A program made the position numbers and the translations under genes. Shown one piece after another: positions 9,366-18,015 of a stretch of DNA of 64,000 bases (position 1 is its first letter; every line of letters begins with the position of its first letter). The DNA is taken from NCBI GenBank assembly GCA_045123995.1, contig JBGVKY010000012.1:62001-126000 (forward strand). The letters run 5' to 3'. The notes under the pieces are model-generated. The model was given only the letters and a program-made list of their open reading frames with translations. It was not told the origin of the DNA and made no database searches. Source of the stretch: HGM11501 sp045123995. Lineage in GTDB: Bacteria > Bacillota > Clostridia > CAKSNL01 > HGM11501.

Positions 9366-10922
9366 TTAATTTGCCTTTACTGATTCAAAGTCCTCTTCAA
9401 TTTCTTTTGATGGAGGCGCTGTCATAAGTGATACAACAACAATACAGATTGATGAGAAAATAAATGCAGGAAGCAGTTCATAAATCGCAAATATGCCACC
9501 TAATTTAGATATAACAAGTTTCCACAAGAATACCATTCCTGCACCACCAACCATTCCTGCAACCGCACCGGGGCGATTTGTTCTCTTCCAGAACAGAGAG
9601 AAAAGCATAATCGGACCAAAGGTTGCACCAAAGCCTGCCCAAGCAAAAGAAACAATGTTAAATATAACACTCTTTTCATCAAGAGCAATGAACATTGCAA
9701 CTAAAGCGATTGCAAGTAATGTTATTCTTGACATATTCATAACCTGCTTATCAGAAGCATTTTTCTTAAATACTCCCTGATATATGTTTTTAGCGAATGC
9801 TGATGCCGCAATAAGAAGATATGAGTCAGAAGAACTGATTGTTGCTGCCAATATACCTGCCATTACAAAACCTGCTAAAATTGCAGGAAGCGAGCTTGTT
9901 GCAAGAGTTATAAAGATATTCTCCGCATCAGTTGATGTTAAATGAACTGTCGGATAAAGTTGTCTGCCGACAATACCGATAAACACAGCTACCGCCAAAG
10001 AGATTACTACCCAAATCATAGCAATTCTTCTTGAACGCTTAAGTTCATCTTCTTTTCTGATAGCCATAAATCTTAAAAGCACCTGCGGCATACCAAAATA
10101 ACCAAGTCCCCATGCAAGCATAGAGAAGATTTTTAACCAACCATATTCGGAAGCTGCTCCAAACAATGGTTTTCCTGCTTCAACCATTTGCACACCATCA
10201 GCATTAAGTTCAGGCGAAGCAAGACCAAAGAATTCAAAGAAACCGGGAATAGCTTTCGCGTTTTCGATTACTGCACCAAATCCACCTGCACTAACTGTAC
10301 TTATAATGACAATTACAGTTAATGCAACAATCATTACGATTCCCTGCATAAAATCAGATGCACTTTCTGCAAGAAAACCGCCTAAAACAGTATATAACAA
10401 CACGAAAATAGCACCAACTATCATCATTGATATATATGGCATTCCAAACAATGTTGAGAACAACTTACCACAAGTAACAAAACAACTTGCAGCATATACA
10501 GTAAAGAATACAAGAATAAATACTGCAGAAAGAGTCATTATAACCTTTTTGCTTTCACGGAATCTGTTTGAGAAAAATTCCGGCAAGGTTATGGAGTTAT
10601 TCGCTCTTATACTATATCTGCGAAGTCTTTTTGAAACGATAAGCCAATTTAAGTATGTACCTATTGCAAGACCGATAGCTGTCCATGCTGCATCTGCAAG
10701 TCCGCACCAATAAGCAACACCGGGAAGTCCCATCAAAAGCCAACCACTCATATCGGATGCTTCCGCACTCATAGCTGTCACCCAAGGACCGAGCGAACGC
10801 CCACCAAGAAAATAATTCTCTGAGCTTTTATTTGCCTTCTTTGCAAACACTATACCAATTACTACTACAATAGCCATATAAATAATCATAGCTATTAAAA
10901 TCTGAACTGTCTGACTGTTCAT
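9366..10922 (-). CDS. putP: Sodium/proline symporter-like (SSS family)
   Basis: Sodium:solute symporter, 518 residues with about 13 membrane helices, the normal PutP size. Conserved segments include ENYFLGGRSLGPWVTAMSAEASDMSG near residues 36-60 (the SSS Na+/substrate region), GMPQVLLRFMAI near 275 and SSSDSYLLIAASAF near 360. These match the proline branch best, although pantothenate or other substrates cannot be excluded. AGGAGG lies 8 nt before the ATG at 10922. It is 32 nt downstream of pyk on the same strand. Proline is an osmolyte, so placement with K+ and Na+ transporters suggests osmotic balance. Confidence 0.88.
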   Translation of the reverse strand: MNSQTVQILIAMIIYMAIVVVIGIVFAKKANKSSENYFLGGRSLGPWVTAMSAEASDMSGWLLMGLPGVAYWCGLADAAWTAIGLAIGTYLNWLIVSKRLRRYSIRANNSITLPEFFSNRFRESKKVIMTLSAVFILVFFTVYAASCFVTCGKLFSTLFGMPYISMMIVGAIFVLLYTVLGGFLAESASDFMQGIVMIVALTVIVIISTVSAGGFGAVIENAKAIPGFFEFFGLASPELNADGVQMVEAGKPLFGAASEYGWLKIFSMLAWGLGYFGMPQVLLRFMAIRKEDELKRSRRIAMIWVVISLAVAVFIGIVGRQLYPTVHLTSTDAENIFITLATSSLPAILAGFVMAGILAATISSSDSYLLIAASAFAKNIYQGVFKKNASDKQVMNMSRITLLAIALVAMFIALDEKSVIFNIVSFAWAGFGATFGPIMLFSLFWKRTNRPGAVAGMVGGAGMVFLWKLVISKLGGIFAIYELLPAFIFSSICIVVVSLMTAPPSKEIEEDFESVKAN

Positions 10923-10954
10923 ATTTCTTTCCTCCTGAATGTTGTTTAAATAAT

Positions 10955-12370
10955 TTATTTAATCACTTCAACCTTTATGGTATTCGTGTTACCGACTGTT
11001 CCGTTAATCACTCCGCCCGTCATTACAATGTTATCTCCGGACTTTAGTGAAAACAGGTTTTTTGCATGTTGTTCCGCTTGATAAAAAACTATGTCAAGTG
11101 ATGGGTACTGTTCACACAGAACAGGCGTAACACCCCAACTCATATTTAACTGCCTCCAAGCTCTTACATTGGTTGTTGTTCCTATAATATCTGTAGGACA
11201 TCGGAATCTGCTTACCATTCGTGCGGTTTTACCGGTAATGGAATTTACTACGATACATTTTGCATCCACATCTATTGCCATAGAGCAAACCGAATGAGAG
11301 ATGGCATCAAGATTGTTATTTATCTTATAATCGGTTGATTTGAACCATTCTTTATAATCAATATGCTTTTCGGTAAACTCAGCGATTTCAGCCATATTTT
11401 TTACCGCTTCGGCAGGGTATTTACCTGCTGCTGTTTCTCCCGATAGCATAATTGCTGATGAGCCATCATACACGGCGTTTGCCACATCCGAGATTTCTGC
11501 TCTTGTTGGTCTTGAATTATATATCATCGATTCAAGCATTTCTGTTGCGGTAATAACTCGTTTGCCAAGTAATCGACATTTCTTTATAAGATATTTTTGA
11601 ACTGACGGCACCTCAACAAATGGAATTTCAACACCCAAATCACCACGGGCAACCATTATTCCATCGGCAAGCTCGCATATTTCATCAATGTTATCTACAC
11701 CTGCACGATTTTCAATTTTGGCAATGATATCTATTTCTTCGCCGCCATTTTTGTTGAGAAAGTTTCTTACCGCTTCAACATCGCTCTTTGATGAAACAAA
11801 GGATGCAGCAACAAAGTCTATTCCGTTTTTGATGCCAAACAACAAGTCCTCTTTGTCTTGGTCGCTTAAATAATCGTGTGTCAGCACCTTATTAGGGAAG
11901 TTCATACTTTTACGGTCAGACACCTCACCGCCTGCAATAACTGTACAATGTATATCTTTTCCGCTGATTTCATCTACTTTAAATTTTACAAGTCCGTTAT
12001 TAACCATAATAACATCGCCAATATTTAATTCTTCGGTCAGGTTTTCATAATTGACAGATACTTTTGTTTGATCGCCTATAACATCATCTGTTGTAAAAGT
12101 AAACTTATCACCATCTGAAAGAGAGATTTTCTTGTTTTCAAATGTTTTAATTCTGTATTCAGGACCTTTTGTGTCAAGCATAATGGGGACAGGCAGCTTT
12201 AGCTTAACACGGACTTCCTTAATCAAATCAATTTTTGATTGATGTTCTTCGTGCGTTCCGTGCGAGAAATTAAGTCTTGCTACATTCATCCCATTTAAGC
12301 ACATTTTTTCAAGAATTTCAGCGTTTTCACACGCTGGTCCAATGGTGCAAATAATTTTCGTCTTACGCAT
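10955..12370 (-). CDS. pyk: Pyruvate kinase
   Basis: Converts phosphoenolpyruvate and ADP to pyruvate and ATP in glycolysis; most family members need K+ and Mg2+. I chose the ATG at 12370 (471 residues) because GAGGAAGA sits at the right distance. An in-frame ATG at 12382 adds four residues but has a weak ribosome site. Visible are the N-terminal TKIICTIGPA, the active-site LDTKGPEYRI region, IIAKIENRAG and the signature MLESMIYNSRPTRAE. The extra PEP-utiliser-like C-terminal domain found in Bacillus Pyk is absent. It heads the long minus-strand run and has its own promoter with a presumed KdpE-like operator (12421-12457). Confidence 0.96.
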   Translation of the reverse strand: MRKTKIICTIGPACENAEILEKMCLNGMNVARLNFSHGTHEEHQSKIDLIKEVRVKLKLPVPIMLDTKGPEYRIKTFENKKISLSDGDKFTFTTDDVIGDQTKVSVNYENLTEELNIGDVIMVNNGLVKFKVDEISGKDIHCTVIAGGEVSDRKSMNFPNKVLTHDYLSDQDKEDLLFGIKNGIDFVAASFVSSKSDVEAVRNFLNKNGGEEIDIIAKIENRAGVDNIDEICELADGIMVARGDLGVEIPFVEVPSVQKYLIKKCRLLGKRVITATEMLESMIYNSRPTRAEISDVANAVYDGSSAIMLSGETAAGKYPAEAVKNMAEIAEFTEKHIDYKEWFKSTDYKINNNLDAISHSVCSMAIDVDAKCIVVNSITGKTARMVSRFRCPTDIIGTTTNVRAWRQLNMSWGVTPVLCEQYPSLDIVFYQAEQHAKNLFSLKSGDNIVMTGGVINGTVGNTNTIKVEVIK

Positions 12371-12420
12371 ATTCTTCCTCATTTCTGCCTAAAATCCATA
12401 CTATCTCAATATACCATTTG

Positions 12421-12457
12421 ATTATATAATAATTTCGGCTAAGATGCGGTTAAGAAT
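12421..12457 (-). promoter_or_regulatory. pyk promoter with tandem 11-bp operator
   Basis: On the minus strand a TATAAT box (plus-strand 12421-12426) is preceded by 9 nt and then two direct 11-mers, written on the plus strand as CGGCTAAGATG and CGGTTAAGAAT (12436-12457). The repeats occupy the -35 region, where no good -35 hexamer exists. This is the usual layout of promoters activated by OmpR/PhoB-type regulators. The same layout recurs at 16320-16356. Confidence 0.7.
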
Positions 12458-12460
12458 ACA

Positions 12461-12500
12461 AAAAAGGATGTAAAAGTCGACTTTTTACATCCTTTTTTAT
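12461..12500 (-). terminator. Rho-independent terminator of the chrA-kdpDE-yitT operon
   Basis: A long stem centred on GTCGAC (12476-12481), with GGATGTAAAA on one arm and TTTTTACATCC on the other (one bulged T). A-run and T-run flanks make it work on either strand. It directly follows the yitT stop. Confidence 0.9.
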
Positions 12501-13381
12501 TAATTATTCTGTTGGTTTGCCTTGAATATATCTGCAACCTCGCTTATAATTATATAAGCAGCGAGGTCTATTTCGTGGACAATACTCTTCATTCTTGTTA
12601 CCTGAAACCTGTTCACCACAAAGTACACAACCGTTTTTTCCTTTCCGGAATATCCGCCCTTTGCCTCAATTCGCGTCATTCCAACCTCAAAGGCACTCGT
12701 CAATGCTTTGCAGATTTCATCGGGTTTCTCAGTTACTATCATGGCACATTTTTCACGGTCTAAGCCTTCTACAATAAAGTCGACGGTCTTAAGTGCCGCC
12801 ATATATGTGACAATTGAATAAAGCGGCAATATCCAGCTATTTATCGCTATGCCGCATATGATATACAGAAAGACATTATATATCATAACAAAGCTTCCTA
12901 CACTGATTCCGATTTTTCTTGCAAAAATAACTGCCATAACCTCAATACCGTCCATGGCGCCGCCGTATCTGATAGCAAGACCGCTGCCTACTCCCGAAAT
13001 CATTCCACCAAATAAAGCACACAATAGAAGGTCTGTTCCCGCAAGAGGAGATGCAAGGCTCACATCAATGGGTAGCACGTCGGTAATAAGCCACGCTGAC
13101 ACAGAATAAATAGTTACTGTATATATAGCATACACCGTAAATAATGCACCTTGTTTTTTCAGTCCATAAAGAAACAGCGGTACATTAAGCACCAAAAGAA
13201 AAATTGACAAGGTTAAATACCCGGGTGTTATTTGCGCCAACAGCATTGCCGTGCCGGAAATTCCACTATCGTACAGCTTGACGGGATATAAAAATAGTGT
13301 TATACCTGCCGCGTTTATAATTCCTGCCAATGTAAGGAAAATAATATTTTTAATCTGCAACTGTTTTATAAATCCAACCAT
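12500..13381 (-). CDS. YitT family membrane protein
   Basis: 293-residue membrane protein with about five or six N-terminal helices (YitT_membrane domain, residues ~10-210) and a C-terminal DUF2179 domain. The C-terminal part starts near KTVDFIVEGLDREKCAMIVTEKP and contains GKEKTVVYFVVNRFQ. YitT proteins are widespread in Firmicutes and their transport substrate is not settled. Start at ATG 13381 with GGTGAAAA upstream. It is the last gene of the operon led by the chromate-transporter halves and is followed at once by a terminator. A second YitT paralogue lies at 36679-37518. Confidence 0.9.
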   Translation of the reverse strand: MVGFIKQLQIKNIIFLTLAGIINAAGITLFLYPVKLYDSGISGTAMLLAQITPGYLTLSIFLLVLNVPLFLYGLKKQGALFTVYAIYTVTIYSVSAWLITDVLPIDVSLASPLAGTDLLLCALFGGMISGVGSGLAIRYGGAMDGIEVMAVIFARKIGISVGSFVMIYNVFLYIICGIAINSWILPLYSIVTYMAALKTVDFIVEGLDREKCAMIVTEKPDEICKALTSAFEVGMTRIEAKGGYSGKEKTVVYFVVNRFQVTRMKSIVHEIDLAAYIIISEVADIFKANQQNN

Positions 13382-13408
13382 ATTTTCACCACTTTATTCT
13401 GATAGATT

Positions 13409-14119
13409 TTATTCATCTGTTTCACACATACGGTAACCAACACCAAGCTCATTTACAATATAATTGTTTTTACCGGGTTTGTCACCCAATTTTTTTCGTA
13501 TGTTTGCCATATTTACCTGTAGTTTTTTGGTGCTATTTATGTCATTATATCCCCATATATCACGAATAATAGAGGCATAAGTCATAACCTTTCCTGCGTG
13601 CTCTGAAAGAAAAGCTATGATATTATATTCTGTTTGCGTAAGAGTTACCTCTGCCTTATCAACAAACACACGTCTTGCGTCATAGTCAATCTCAAGACCA
13701 CCAGACTTAAATCTTCCACCGGGTAATTTACCTTCATCCGTGCTTCGCCTTGAGTTCCTGAGTGCAGACCTTACCCTTGCCACAAGTTCCGCTGAACTAA
13801 AAGGCTTTGTTACATAATCATTTGCCCCAATATCAAGGGCATCTACCTTATCTTTTTCATCTGTTCTTGCTGACAGTACAATAACAGGGGTTAAGGAGTC
13901 TTTTCTGACACTTTTCAAAAAAGTCATTCCGTCAAAATCAGGCAAGCCAAGATCAAGAATTACCAAATCAGGTCGGTGAGACGCAAATAGCATTTGACCG
14001 CTACTGCAGGATTTTGCACAGATAACCTGATAGCCGCTTGTTTCAAGAAGGTTTTTCAGTAGGTTATTTATATTTTCTTCATCTTCAATCACGAGGATTT
14101 TATATTTATTATTATGCAT
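13409..14119 (-). CDS. kdpE: KdpE-like response regulator (OmpR/PhoB family)
   Basis: Two-component response regulator of 236 residues. The receiver domain (1-~120) has the acidic pair E12/D13, the phospho-acceptor D56 (LVILDLGLPD) and K105. The winged-helix effector (about 135-232) carries TQTEYNIIAFLSEHAGKVMT and the recognition-helix part NINSTKKLQVNMANIRKKL typical of KdpE. The start codon is 2 nt after the kinase stop, with GGAGG inside the end of the kinase gene, so the two are translationally coupled. No kdpFABC is present. Likely targets are the tandem 11-bp repeats at 12436, 16335 and 16456, since PhoB/OmpR-type regulators bind such repeats as head-to-tail dimers. Confidence 0.9.
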   Translation of the reverse strand: MHNNKYKILVIEDEENINNLLKNLLETSGYQVICAKSCSSGQMLFASHRPDLVILDLGLPDFDGMTFLKSVRKDSLTPVIVLSARTDEKDKVDALDIGANDYVTKPFSSAELVARVRSALRNSRRSTDEGKLPGGRFKSGGLEIDYDARRVFVDKAEVTLTQTEYNIIAFLSEHAGKVMTYASIIRDIWGYNDINSTKKLQVNMANIRKKLGDKPGKNNYIVNELGVGYRMCETDE

Positions 14120-14120
14120 T

Positions 14121-15173
14121 TTATTTATCCTCCATATTTAATGTAAAACGGAATATACATCCGCCTTCCTTTTCGTTTTCAGCTTTGATATCACCGCCAT
14201 GTGCTTTGATAATTGAAGCACATACCGAAAGTCCGATTCCTGCATTGTTTTTCTTACTGTCTGAAATATCAAGGCTTGTTGTATAAGCACCGCTGAAAAT
14301 GTCCTTGAGCTTTGATTCAGGAATTCCGCATCCGTTATCTTTAATTTCAAAAATTGCTTTATCCGAGATTGTAAACACCTTTAATTTCAATGACGTCATA
14401 CCTTCTGCATGTTGCACGGCATTTTCAAGAATGTTTATTAAAACCTGCTCAATCAAAAGTGCATCCATAGGCACCGTAACAAAATCATCAGGAATATCAA
14501 TATCAATCGACTGATTAGGATATCTTTTTGAGAATTTAACCAAAACTGAATCGATAAGCTCATCAAGAACCGTAGCCGTTTTGATGATTTTTACATTATT
14601 TCCGTCAAGTCTTGTTATTGATAACAGATTCTCCACCATTCGATGAAGCCATTGTGAATCCTCGCTGATACCTTTAAGCATTTCCTTGCACTGTTCAGCA
14701 GAAAAATCATCATAGTTTTCTAAAAGTGCAGAACTTGAACCATAAATTGTTGTAAGCGGTGTCCTCAAATCATGAGAAACAGCTCTTAAAAGATTTGCAC
14801 GCATTCTCTCTTTATCTCTTTCAGCTTTAATGGCATCCTGATGTCGTACTTTTGCTGTGAGTCCGCAGGTTATCATTGTAACAGCAAGTAATATTATAGC
14901 TGATACAATGTTTTCTGCTATGGTAAAATTAAATGCAAAGAACGGAAAGTCAAAAGCAAAATTTACCATCAAAACACTTATAAGTGCAGAAGATATACCG
15001 TAAATATAGCCGGGTGTAAGAACAGATACTATATAAACAGCTAACACAAAAATTGCAGATATTAATGCACTATCATTAAATAAGTATTTTAAAACTAAAC
15101 ACAGTAAAAAACATAAGCAAAGAATGGCTAATGTAATGAGCGTGTTTTTCAAAATTTCAACTGATTTTTTCAT
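14121..15173 (-). CDS. kdpD: KdpD-like sensor histidine kinase lacking the N-terminal Kdp and USP domains
   Basis: Membrane sensor kinase of 350 residues. I chose the ATG at 15173 (GAGGAAAG 7 nt upstream) over an in-frame TTG at 15188. Four closely spaced helices (about 11-105) resemble the KdpD DUF4118 bundle. They are followed by a linker, the dimerisation helix with H134 (VSHDLRTPLT), the N box (NILENAVQHAE), and the G1 (DNGCGIPES) and G2 (AGIGLSV) boxes of the ATPase. The large cytoplasmic N-terminal KdpD and universal-stress domains that bind c-di-AMP in some Firmicutes are missing. The signal is therefore sensed in the membrane bundle or by an unknown route. It sits between the transporter halves and kdpE. 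Confidence 0.88.
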   Translation of the reverse strand: MKKSVEILKNTLITLAILCLCFLLCLVLKYLFNDSALISAIFVLAVYIVSVLTPGYIYGISSALISVLMVNFAFDFPFFAFNFTIAENIVSAIILLAVTMITCGLTAKVRHQDAIKAERDKERMRANLLRAVSHDLRTPLTTIYGSSSALLENYDDFSAEQCKEMLKGISEDSQWLHRMVENLLSITRLDGNNVKIIKTATVLDELIDSVLVKFSKRYPNQSIDIDIPDDFVTVPMDALLIEQVLINILENAVQHAEGMTSLKLKVFTISDKAIFEIKDNGCGIPESKLKDIFSGAYTTSLDISDSKKNNAGIGLSVCASIIKAHGGDIKAENEKEGGCIFRFTLNMEDK

Positions 15174-15194
15174 AAATACTTTCCTCAATAAAAT

Positions 15195-15740
15195 TTATAT
15201 TTCAAATTTAAAAATTACACCTATTATAGCTGAGATAGCAATAAAAACTATCGGATGCCATTTTAATTTTTTAGTTGCAAAAAATAAAACAACTGCAAGA
15301 ATCGCACCCTGCCAAAAGAACTCTGTCATTTTTTCTCCGAAAAAGGCAAGGCGTGCAACACCCAATCCTGCAACTGCAATTAAAGCAGTTGATGCAGCTC
15401 TGAGGCCGTAAAAAACATCTTTTACAATTTTGCTGTCCCTGAACTTACGGAGAAACTTTGCAATAACGACTATAATAATGATTGACGGTACAACCAATCC
15501 CAAGGATGCAGTTACCGCACCTGCAACGCCCGACTGCAAAAATCCCACATAAGTTGCCATATTAATTCCAAGCGGTCCGGGTGTGGATTCTGAAATCGCT
15601 ACAAGGTTGGATATATCCGAAACTGTAATCCAGTCATACTTTTCAGTAAGCTCATATAAAAAAGGCAATGTTGCAAGACCGCCGCCGATTGCAAAAAGTC
15701 CCACTTTGAAAAAGGCAAAGAAAAAGTCAAGTAAAATCAT
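15195..15740 (-). CDS. Chromate transporter family, second half-size subunit
   Basis: 181-residue ChrA-type membrane protein with about six helices. It has the family start LLDFFFAFFKVGLFAIGGGLATLPFL and the ESTPGPLGINMATYVG motif near residue 55. Half-size ChrA proteins work as pairs, with the two halves in opposite orientation. The name comes from chromate resistance, but the physiological substrate of clostridial members is usually unknown. Its ATG overlaps the stop of the preceding half by 4 nt, so they are coupled, and kdpD follows after 21 nt. Given that the operon carries a cation-type regulator, a role other than chromate export is quite possible. Confidence 0.9.
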   Translation of the reverse strand: MILLDFFFAFFKVGLFAIGGGLATLPFLYELTEKYDWITVSDISNLVAISESTPGPLGINMATYVGFLQSGVAGAVTASLGLVVPSIIIIVVIAKFLRKFRDSKIVKDVFYGLRAASTALIAVAGLGVARLAFFGEKMTEFFWQGAILAVVLFFATKKLKWHPIVFIAISAIIGVIFKFEI

Positions 15741-16291
15741 TTTTCAGGCTCCTCCTTTGCAACAAAGCGTTTTATAATATAACCAGCCAGACCTGCCGCA
15801 AGTACAAGAATTGCCGCTGAAATATTAAAGAACATCGACAGAATAAATACAACTGTAAAAATTCCCGAAGTCCATTTGTCAACTAATGAGCTTTTACTTA
15901 ATTTATGTACAGCATTCAGAATAAGGATGCACACGCAAACCCTTATCCCATTGAAAGCATATCTTACAACAGGAAGCTCGGCATAGTTGGTGATGAACGC
16001 TGCTATTATAGAGATTATAACTATTGATGGACATATAACACCAAGAGTTGCAAATATACCGCCCCAAACACCTTTTTGCTTATAGCCAATAAATGTTGCT
16101 GTGTTTACAGCGATTATTCCGGGAGTACACTGACCTATGGCAAAGTAATCCACAAGTTCGTCATCAGTAGCCCATCCGTGTTTTTTTACTATGTCCCTTT
16201 GCAGTATCGGAAGCATTGCATATCCGCCGCCGAATGTCACGGCTCCAATTTTTGCAAAGGCTAAAAATAATTTTATAATTTCTCTCATCAT
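15737..16291 (-). CDS. Chromate transporter family, first half-size subunit
   Basis: Companion ChrA half, 184 residues from the ATG at 16291; a TTG at 16315 is in frame but lacks a ribosome site, while AGAGGA precedes 16291 (the adjacent ATG at 16288 is also possible). It shows the family pattern LAFAKIGAVTFGGGYAMLPIL and QCTPGIIAVNTATFIG, then hydrophobic helices to the end. As first gene of the operon chrA-chrA-kdpD-kdpE-yitT, it follows a promoter with a tandem 11-bp operator (16320-16356). Confidence 0.9.
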   Translation of the reverse strand: MMREIIKLFLAFAKIGAVTFGGGYAMLPILQRDIVKKHGWATDDELVDYFAIGQCTPGIIAVNTATFIGYKQKGVWGGIFATLGVICPSIVIISIIAAFITNYAELPVVRYAFNGIRVCVCILILNAVHKLSKSSLVDKWTSGIFTVVFILSMFFNISAAILVLAAGLAGYIIKRFVAKEEPEK

Positions 16292-16319
16292 AATCCTCTT
16301 CTCATTTTGATACAACTAC

Positions 16320-16356
16320 ATTTTATCACTATTTCGGTTAAGAGGCGGCTAAGGAT
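16320..16356 (-). promoter_or_regulatory. chrA-kdpDE operon promoter with tandem 11-bp operator
   Basis: Minus-strand -10 box TAAAAT (plus-strand 16320-16325), a 9-nt gap, then the direct 11-mers CGGTTAAGAGG and CGGCTAAGGAT (16335-16356) over the -35 position. Spacing and orientation are identical to the pyk promoter, which strongly suggests one regulator for both and autoregulation of kdpDE. Confidence 0.7.
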
Positions 16357-16455
16357 GATGTGTCAAAAACATACATATTTTATCATATTTAGAACTAAAC
16401 ATCAAGATTTCAACGCGTTTTTATGCATTTTAAGAAGCTTTTTTAAGCGATAAAG

Positions 16456-16518
16456 CGGTTAAGATTCAGTTAAGGATGGTGTGAGTTTATTGCATTTTTA
16501 ATAAAAAAGTGATATTAT
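16456..16518 (+). promoter_or_regulatory. Antiporter promoter with upstream tandem 11-bp operator
   Basis: Plus-strand promoter TTGCAT (16490-16495), 17 nt, TATTAT (16513-16518). The third tandem repeat, CGGTTAAGATT then CAGTTAAGGAT, lies at 16456-16477, 12 nt upstream of the -35, a class-I activator position. The same repeat could also serve a weak minus-strand start (TTAAAA at 16441-16446, again after 9 nt). Confidence 0.65.
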
Positions 16519-16591
16519 TTTCGATTGGAAATTGAGAATGTACAATTCTTTATTTCTGAATATAATTAAATATTGAAGGAAGGCGTATTTT

Positions 16592-17881
16592 ATGACTCAA
16601 ACCGCAAGTATTTTCTTGAGTCTCTCCATCGCTTTGCTTTCCGGACTTCTCTTATCCAGACTTGCAAAGAAAGTAAAGCTCCCAGCAGTTACCGCATATC
16701 TCATCTCCGGTGTTCTCATTGGACCATTTGTTCTTGGTGCTTTTGATATTCCCGGAATTGGAATTACGGCAAGTCAAATTGAAGGTTTCGGTCTCATATC
16801 AGATTTAGCACTGGGCTTTATTGCTTTTGCTATGGGTAATGAGTTCCGTCTTGCACAGCTTAAGAAAATCGGCAAGCAGGCAACTGTAATCGGTGTTGTT
16901 CAGGCTCTGTTCACCACCGTTGTCGTTGATATTGTGCTGATTGCTCTGCATTTTGTTATGCCGGATAAACTTTCATTATCCGCAGCAATTGTTCTTGCTT
17001 CGGTTGCAACTGCAACTGCTCCTGCTGCAACTTTGATGGTTGTTAAACAATACAAGGCAAAAGGTCCTGTTACAGATGTACTGCTTCCTGTTGTTGCACT
17101 TGATGATGCCGTTGGACTTGTTGTATTTGCAATTTCCTTTGGTGTTGCAAAATCTATCAGCACCGGAGCTGTTGACGTACTTTCAGTTGTTTTAGAACCA
17201 CTGCTTGAAGTTGTTTTGTCGCTCAGTCTTGGTTTTATTATGGGATTATTTTTCACACTCTGCGAAAAATATTTCCATTCCCGTTCTAAGAGAATGGCGG
17301 TTTCAGTTACATTTGTTATGATGACCGTTGCTATATCCAGCCTAAAGTTTGATGTCGGTGGTATTCACATTGGTTTTTCTTCACTTCTTGCTTGTATGAT
17401 GCTCGGCACTGTGTTCTGCAATATGTGCGAGGTATCCGAAGAACTGATGGATAGAGCAGACAGATGGACAACGCCTATTCTTATTTTGTTTTTTGTAATC
17501 AGCGGTGCTGAACTGGAGCTTTCTGTGTTTGCAGACTGGGCTGTTGTAGTAATCGGTATCGTGTACATAATCTCCCGTTCTGTCGGTAAATACTTCGGTG
17601 CAAATATCAGTGCCAAGATGACACACTCCGATCCTAACATTGTTAAATACCTTGGTATCACATTATTGCCACAGGCAGGTGTTGCACTCGGTATGGCAAT
17701 TAAAGCGATTGAGCTTGGTCCTGATGGCGCTATTGTAAGAAATATTACATTATTTGCTGTATTGATTTATGAAATTGTTGGTCCTTATCTTACCAAAATT
17801 GCCCTTACAAAAGCTGGCGATATCAAAGAAGAAGAACGCACAAGCGCAAGAGAAGAACATCTTGCAAAAAAGGTACAGTGA
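16592..17881 (+). CDS. CPA2-type cation/proton antiporter
   Basis: Membrane Na+(K+)/H+ exchanger family, 429 residues with about 12-13 helices. The N-terminal LLLSRLAKKVKLPAVTAYLISG resembles the KefB/NapA start. Conserved unwound-helix and ion-site segments include ATAPAATLMVVKQY near residue 150 and LDDAVGLVVFA near 173, with paired Asp as in electrogenic CPA2 proteins. There is no C-terminal RCK domain. The ATG at 16592 follows GAAGGAAGG. It is a single gene, divergent from the chrA-kdpDE operon, with its own operator and a strong terminator. Ion preference cannot be read from sequence. Confidence 0.92.
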   Translation: MTQTASIFLSLSIALLSGLLLSRLAKKVKLPAVTAYLISGVLIGPFVLGAFDIPGIGITASQIEGFGLISDLALGFIAFAMGNEFRLAQLKKIGKQATVIGVVQALFTTVVVDIVLIALHFVMPDKLSLSAAIVLASVATATAPAATLMVVKQYKAKGPVTDVLLPVVALDDAVGLVVFAISFGVAKSISTGAVDVLSVVLEPLLEVVLSLSLGFIMGLFFTLCEKYFHSRSKRMAVSVTFVMMTVAISSLKFDVGGIHIGFSSLLACMMLGTVFCNMCEVSEELMDRADRWTTPILILFFVISGAELELSVFADWAVVVIGIVYIISRSVGKYFGANISAKMTHSDPNIVKYLGITLLPQAGVALGMAIKAIELGPDGAIVRNITLFAVLIYEIVGPYLTKIALTKAGDIKEEERTSAREEHLAKKVQ

Positions 17882-17923
17882 TAACGTTTGTAGATAAAAT
17901 AGAAATGAAAAGAATTTAAAATG

Positions 17924-17990
17924 ATCCCTAAAACAGACAAAGATCTCAATCAATGAGGTCTTTGTTTTGGTTTAGGGATTTTTCTTTGAT
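17924..17990 (+). terminator. Long-stem rho-independent terminator after antiporter
   Basis: Nested inverted repeats: ATCCCTAAA (17924-17932) with TTTAGGGAT (17971-17979), and ACAAAGATCTCA (17937-17948) with TGAGGTCTTTGT (17954-17965, one G-T pair), followed by T-rich sequence. Confidence 0.85.
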
Positions 17991-18015
17991 TTTTTAACAC
18001 ACAAAATAAAACCCT

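Noticed and set aside
14121..17881. Kdp ATPase operon next to kdpDE
   Set aside because: No kdpA, kdpB or kdpC is present; neighbours are ChrA halves, YitT and an antiporter.
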